Positions 60,344 through 64,000 of a stretch of 64,000 nucleotides of DNA are shown piece by piece; positions within the stretch are counted from its first letter, which is position 1, and the number at the start of each line of letters is the position of its first letter. Made by a program: the position numbers and the translations under genes. The DNA comes from Pseudomonadota bacterium (GTDB lineage Bacteria > Pseudomonadota > Gammaproteobacteria > Acidithiobacillales > Acidithiobacillaceae): the NCBI GenBank assembly GCA_021821885.1, contig JAKARO010000008.1:1-64000 (forward strand), written 5' to 3'. The notes below the pieces were generated by a model that was not told the DNA's origin, made no database searches, and saw only the letters and a list, made by a program, of their open reading frames with translations.

Positions 60344-60952
60344 TCATTTTCTGTGCTTTTCCCGGCCCAGCAGTACGCGCATGGCACCGCTCCCACCCTC
60401 TGCAGGCCTCGCCTGGCTGAAGGCGAGAACCTCCCGGTAATGCTGGAGCCAGTGGCCTACCAGCCTTTTGAGGACTGGGATCTGGCCGGGAGAACCCAGG
60501 CCTTTCCCATGGATAATGCGGACACAGGTCCAGTGCTGGCGGCGGGCTTCCTGCAGGAACCGCGCGAGGGCCAATCGTGCCTCATCTGCCGTGTGGCCAT
60601 GCAGGTCAAGATCTCCCTGGATACGGAACTGTCCCCGGCGCAGGTCCCGTAAAAGGCGTTCCGGGAGCCCGGGCCGGATATGCAGCCACTCATCCCCGGT
60701 CAGCCAGGCCTCTTCTTCACCGACAGGTTCCCTCAGGGCGGCAAGCACCTCCCGCTGGTCCTGCCTGCTCTGGTGCGGAAAAGCGGGCGGTGCGTCCGGG
60801 CGGGGAGGCAGTGGGATTTCCGGGAAAGCCCGTACCCCCTCAATGGCCTGGTGAAAAAGTTCCCGATCTTCCTCGCCGACCGGACTTCCCCTGGAATCCA
60901 GGACTGGTCGCGGGGGGCGCCCCGAAGCTGGTGACCGGGGATGTCGGGGCAC
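60344..60952 (-). CDS. Smr-domain endonuclease-like protein
   Basis: 202 residues from a GTG. A charged, Pro-rich N-terminus, then the Smr domain with DLDLHGHTADEARLALARFL and CVRIIHGKGLGSP, the LDxHG and HGxG motifs of MutS2-type and SmrA-like nucleases. These nick or cut DNA or RNA; the role of stand-alone proteins is not fixed. It begins three bases after the trxB stop, in the same direction. Confidence 0.87.
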   Translation of the reverse strand: MPRHPRSPASGRPPRPVLDSRGSPVGEEDRELFHQAIEGVRAFPEIPLPPRPDAPPAFPHQSRQDQREVLAALREPVGEEEAWLTGDEWLHIRPGLPERLLRDLRRGQFRIQGDLDLHGHTADEARLALARFLQEARRQHWTCVRIIHGKGLGSPGQIPVLKRLVGHWLQHYREVLAFSQARPAEGGSGAMRVLLGREKHRK

Positions 60953-60955
60953 GGT

Positions 60956-62026
<1,071 letters not shown>

Positions 62027-62110
62027 CTATTACCGGAATGGCTAACTCAAGGTTTTTCTTCTGGAACCTGCCATCTTGACAGCCCGTTCACCCTCGTTTA
62101 GCGTGCCGCT

Positions 62111-64000
62111 ATGTCCCGATCCCATCCTGAATCCGCGCGAAGCAGATCCCGCGCAAGCCTGCCATCCTCCGGTCCGGAAACGGGAAAAAAGGGGTCAAGA
62201 CCCTGGAGGACCGAGATTTTTTTTCTTCTGCTGGTTGCGCTGGCACTTTTTGCAGCCCTTTCCCTTGCCAGTTTCCATCCCCTTGATCCCAGCTGGTTTA
62301 ACAGTGGGCGGGGGCAGAAAGTACAGAACTGGGGTGGGGTGGCCGGAGCCCAGCTGGCGGATTTTCTGGTCCAGTTTTTCGGGGCTGCGGCCTGGCTGCT
62401 GCCCCCCGCGATGGGATTCTGTGCCTGGGCTCTGGCGCGCGGAATTCTGGGGCATGGAAAAATGGGGCTGCGCCGCCCGGCTGGCGGAATCCTTCTTGTG
62501 CCGGTGACAGCCTCCCTGGCTGGGGAAATCTGGCCAGCCAGCTGGTGGCCAGTCAGGGGACGGGGTCCTGGAGGGGTGGTCGGTGGGGGTGTGGTACACC
62601 TTCTTGATCCGGTGCTTGGTCCTGGTGGAAGCGTGCTGGCCCTTCTGCTCCTGTTCTTTGCGGGCCTCGCCTTTCTGACCGGTACGGGACCCCAGCAGTG
62701 GCTGGAATGGCGGCTCCGCCTCGCAGTTCCTCAGGTCCGCCTGCCCCATTTTTCGGGACTGCCATGGCGGAGGAGGCATCCCCCTGCCGGTCCGGCAGCG
62801 GCCGGAGAGCCGACGGTGGCGTCTTCCGTGGTGGCCTGCCCTGTGGTACAGGGGCCTACGGCCACTCCAAATCCTGTGTCTGGGCTCCCCCGCGCTGTCC
62901 GGTCCGGAAAGACCCTGCGGGAGCGTCAGCTCCCCCTGCCGGCGCCAGTTGGTCCTCCCGGTGCGGATGGCCTCCCTCTCCTGTCCCTGCTGGATCCTGC
63001 AGAACCCCAGGAAAGCCACGGTTTCGCCCAGCCTGAGGAACTGCAGGCAAGATCAGCATTTCTGGAAGAGAAGCTCGGTGATTTTGGTGTCCAGGCAAAA
63101 GTGGTCGCTGCCCACCCCGGTCCAGTCATCACCCGCTTCGAGATTGAGCCGGCCCCTGGGGTCAAGGTCAGCCAGGTCGCCGGGCTCAGCAAGGATCTGG
63201 CCCGGGTGCTGACAGCCCGGGTCCGGGTGGTGGAGGCGATTCCCGGAAAGGCCACCATGGGCATTGAGGTGCCCAATCCCAGACGCCGGACCGTGCGCCT
63301 TTCTGAAATCCTGGACAGCCCGGCATTTACCCAGGGCCGGAGTCTGCTGACGCTAGCCTTGGGCCAGGATATCAGCGGCCAGCCGGTTACGGCGGATCTC
63401 GCACGCATGCCACACCTTCTTGTGGCGGGTACGACTGGTGCGGGGAAATCCGTCGGTGTCAACGCGATGATCCTGAGCATCCTGTACAAGGCAACCGCCC
63501 AGGAAGTCCGGCTGATCCTGGTTGATCCCAAAATGCTGGAGCTCTCGGTCTATGAAGGAATTCCCCATCTGCTGGCACCGGTGGTCACGGACATGAAAGA
63601 GGCGGCCAATGCCCTGCGCTGGTGTGTCGCCGAGATGGAACGGCGGTACCGATGGATGGCTGCCGCTGGCGTTCGCAACCTCTCAGGCTATAACCAGAAA
63701 CTGCATGAGGCAGAAAAGCGGGGAGAGGTCCTGCCGGGTCCTGACCGCGATGGAGAGGGTCAGCCCCTGCCACTAAAATCCCTTCCTGCCATTGTGGTCG
63801 TCATTGACGAATTTGCTGATCTTATGATGGTGGTTGGAAAACAGGTGGAGACGCTTATCACCCGCCTTGCACAGAAGGCACGTGCTGCCGGACTCCACCT
63901 TGTCATGGCAACGCAGCGTCCTTCGGTTGATGTCATTACCGGACTTATCAAGGCGAATATCCCGACCCGTATCGCCTTTCAGGTATCTTCCCGGATTGAT
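62111..64000 (+). CDS. ftsK: DNA translocase FtsK, N-terminal 630 residues
   Basis: A frame open from the ATG at 62111 to the window end. Four membrane helices lie within residues 40-190 ([68 protein letters not shown]), then a short Pro-rich linker (about 210-310), then the motor domain. Walker A is GTTGAGKS at 440-447, preceded by [20 protein letters not shown]; Walker B is [13 protein letters not shown]. FtsK pumps DNA and aids XerCD at the division septum. The gamma domain lies outside. Its linker is short for the family. Confidence 0.93.
   Translation, partial: MSRSHPESARSRSRASLPSSGPETGKKGSRPWRTEIFFLLLVALALFAALSLASFHPLDPSWFNSGRGQKVQNWGGVAGAQLADFLVQFFGAAAWLLPPAMGFCAWALARGILGHGKMGLRRPAGGILLVPVTASLAGEIWPASWWPVRGRGPGGVVGGGVVHLLDPVLGPGGSVLALLLLFFAGLAFLTGTGPQQWLEWRLRLAVPQVRLPHFSGLPWRRRHPPAGPAAAGEPTVASSVVACPVVQGPTATPNPVSGLPRAVRSGKTLRERQLPLPAPVGPPGADGLPLLSLLDPAEPQESHGFAQPEELQARSAFLEEKLGDFGVQAKVVAAHPGPVITRFEIEPAPGVKVSQVAGLSKDLARVLTARVRVVEAIPGKATMGIEVPNPRRRTVRLSEILDSPAFTQGRSLLTLALGQDISGQPVTADLARMPHLLVAGTTGAGKSVGVNAMILSILYKATAQEVRLILVDPKMLELSVYEGIPHLLAPVVTDMKEAANALRWCVAEMERRYRWMAAAGVRNLSGYNQKLHEAEKRGEVLPGPDRDGEGQPLPLKSLPAIVVVIDEFADLMMVVGKQVETLITRLAQKARAAGLHLVMATQRPSVDVITGLIKANIPTRIAFQVSSRID

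Noticed and set aside
62112-62507. An alternative + frame over the start of ftsK
   Set aside because: The frame from 62111 encodes the four-helix FtsK N-terminus and continues without a stop to the window end; the other frame is its shadow.

Overview
This is a high-GC proteobacterial chromosome segment. Gene families and order (hrcA-grpE-dnaK-dnaJ, mrp-dcd, ispD-ispF-truD, a DsrE-like protein beside purine and methylthioadenosine salvage, NirBD with NasS/NasT) suggest a gammaproteobacterium or an Acidithiobacillia-like chemolithotroph. This is inference, because no rRNA gene or taxon-specific marker is present.

Layout. 1-3660 holds degraded mobile elements: an IS630-like fragment, a VapBC pair, an EAL phosphodiesterase, and the 5' part of an IscB gene preceded by a probable omega RNA, inserted in a brnT toxin remnant and cut off by an IS3 fragment. 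3665-16364, all on the minus strand, is a nitrate and nitrite assimilation regulon with three transcription units: nasS; narK plus a porin; and nirB-nirD-nasA-ybiB-cobA-cbiX-nasT. Each unit begins with a match to a sigma-54 promoter and a short leader ending in an intrinsic terminator just before the first gene, which fits NasT (ANTAR) antitermination. CobA and the short CbiX would supply siroheme for NirB.

16590-23313 (minus) carries an acetyltransferase and an exopolysaccharide locus: galU, an OpgH-type glucosyltransferase, a Wza-like lipoprotein, a KpsE-like gene broken by one amber codon, and two small ORFs. 23314-24900 is an AT-rich upstream region followed by a decayed group II intron. 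24900-33936 has a LysR-pirin-DoxX group and a tightly packed glucoamylase, glucose-dehydrogenase-like SDR, GMC oxidoreductase and MFS operon. 33913-37208 has a Na+/H+ antiporter and a second EAL protein.

37402-64000 is mostly housekeeping: rpmB-rpmG; a CIRCE-controlled hrcA-grpE-dnaK-dnaJ run with dapB attached; mrp and dcd; dut and coaBC; envelope-associated small proteins; DsrE, hpt and mtnP; glutathione reductase and a peroxiredoxin-glutaredoxin hybrid; serB and mfd; ispD-ispF-truD; a MerR regulator and CopZ; trxB and smr; and the start of ftsK, which runs off the window.
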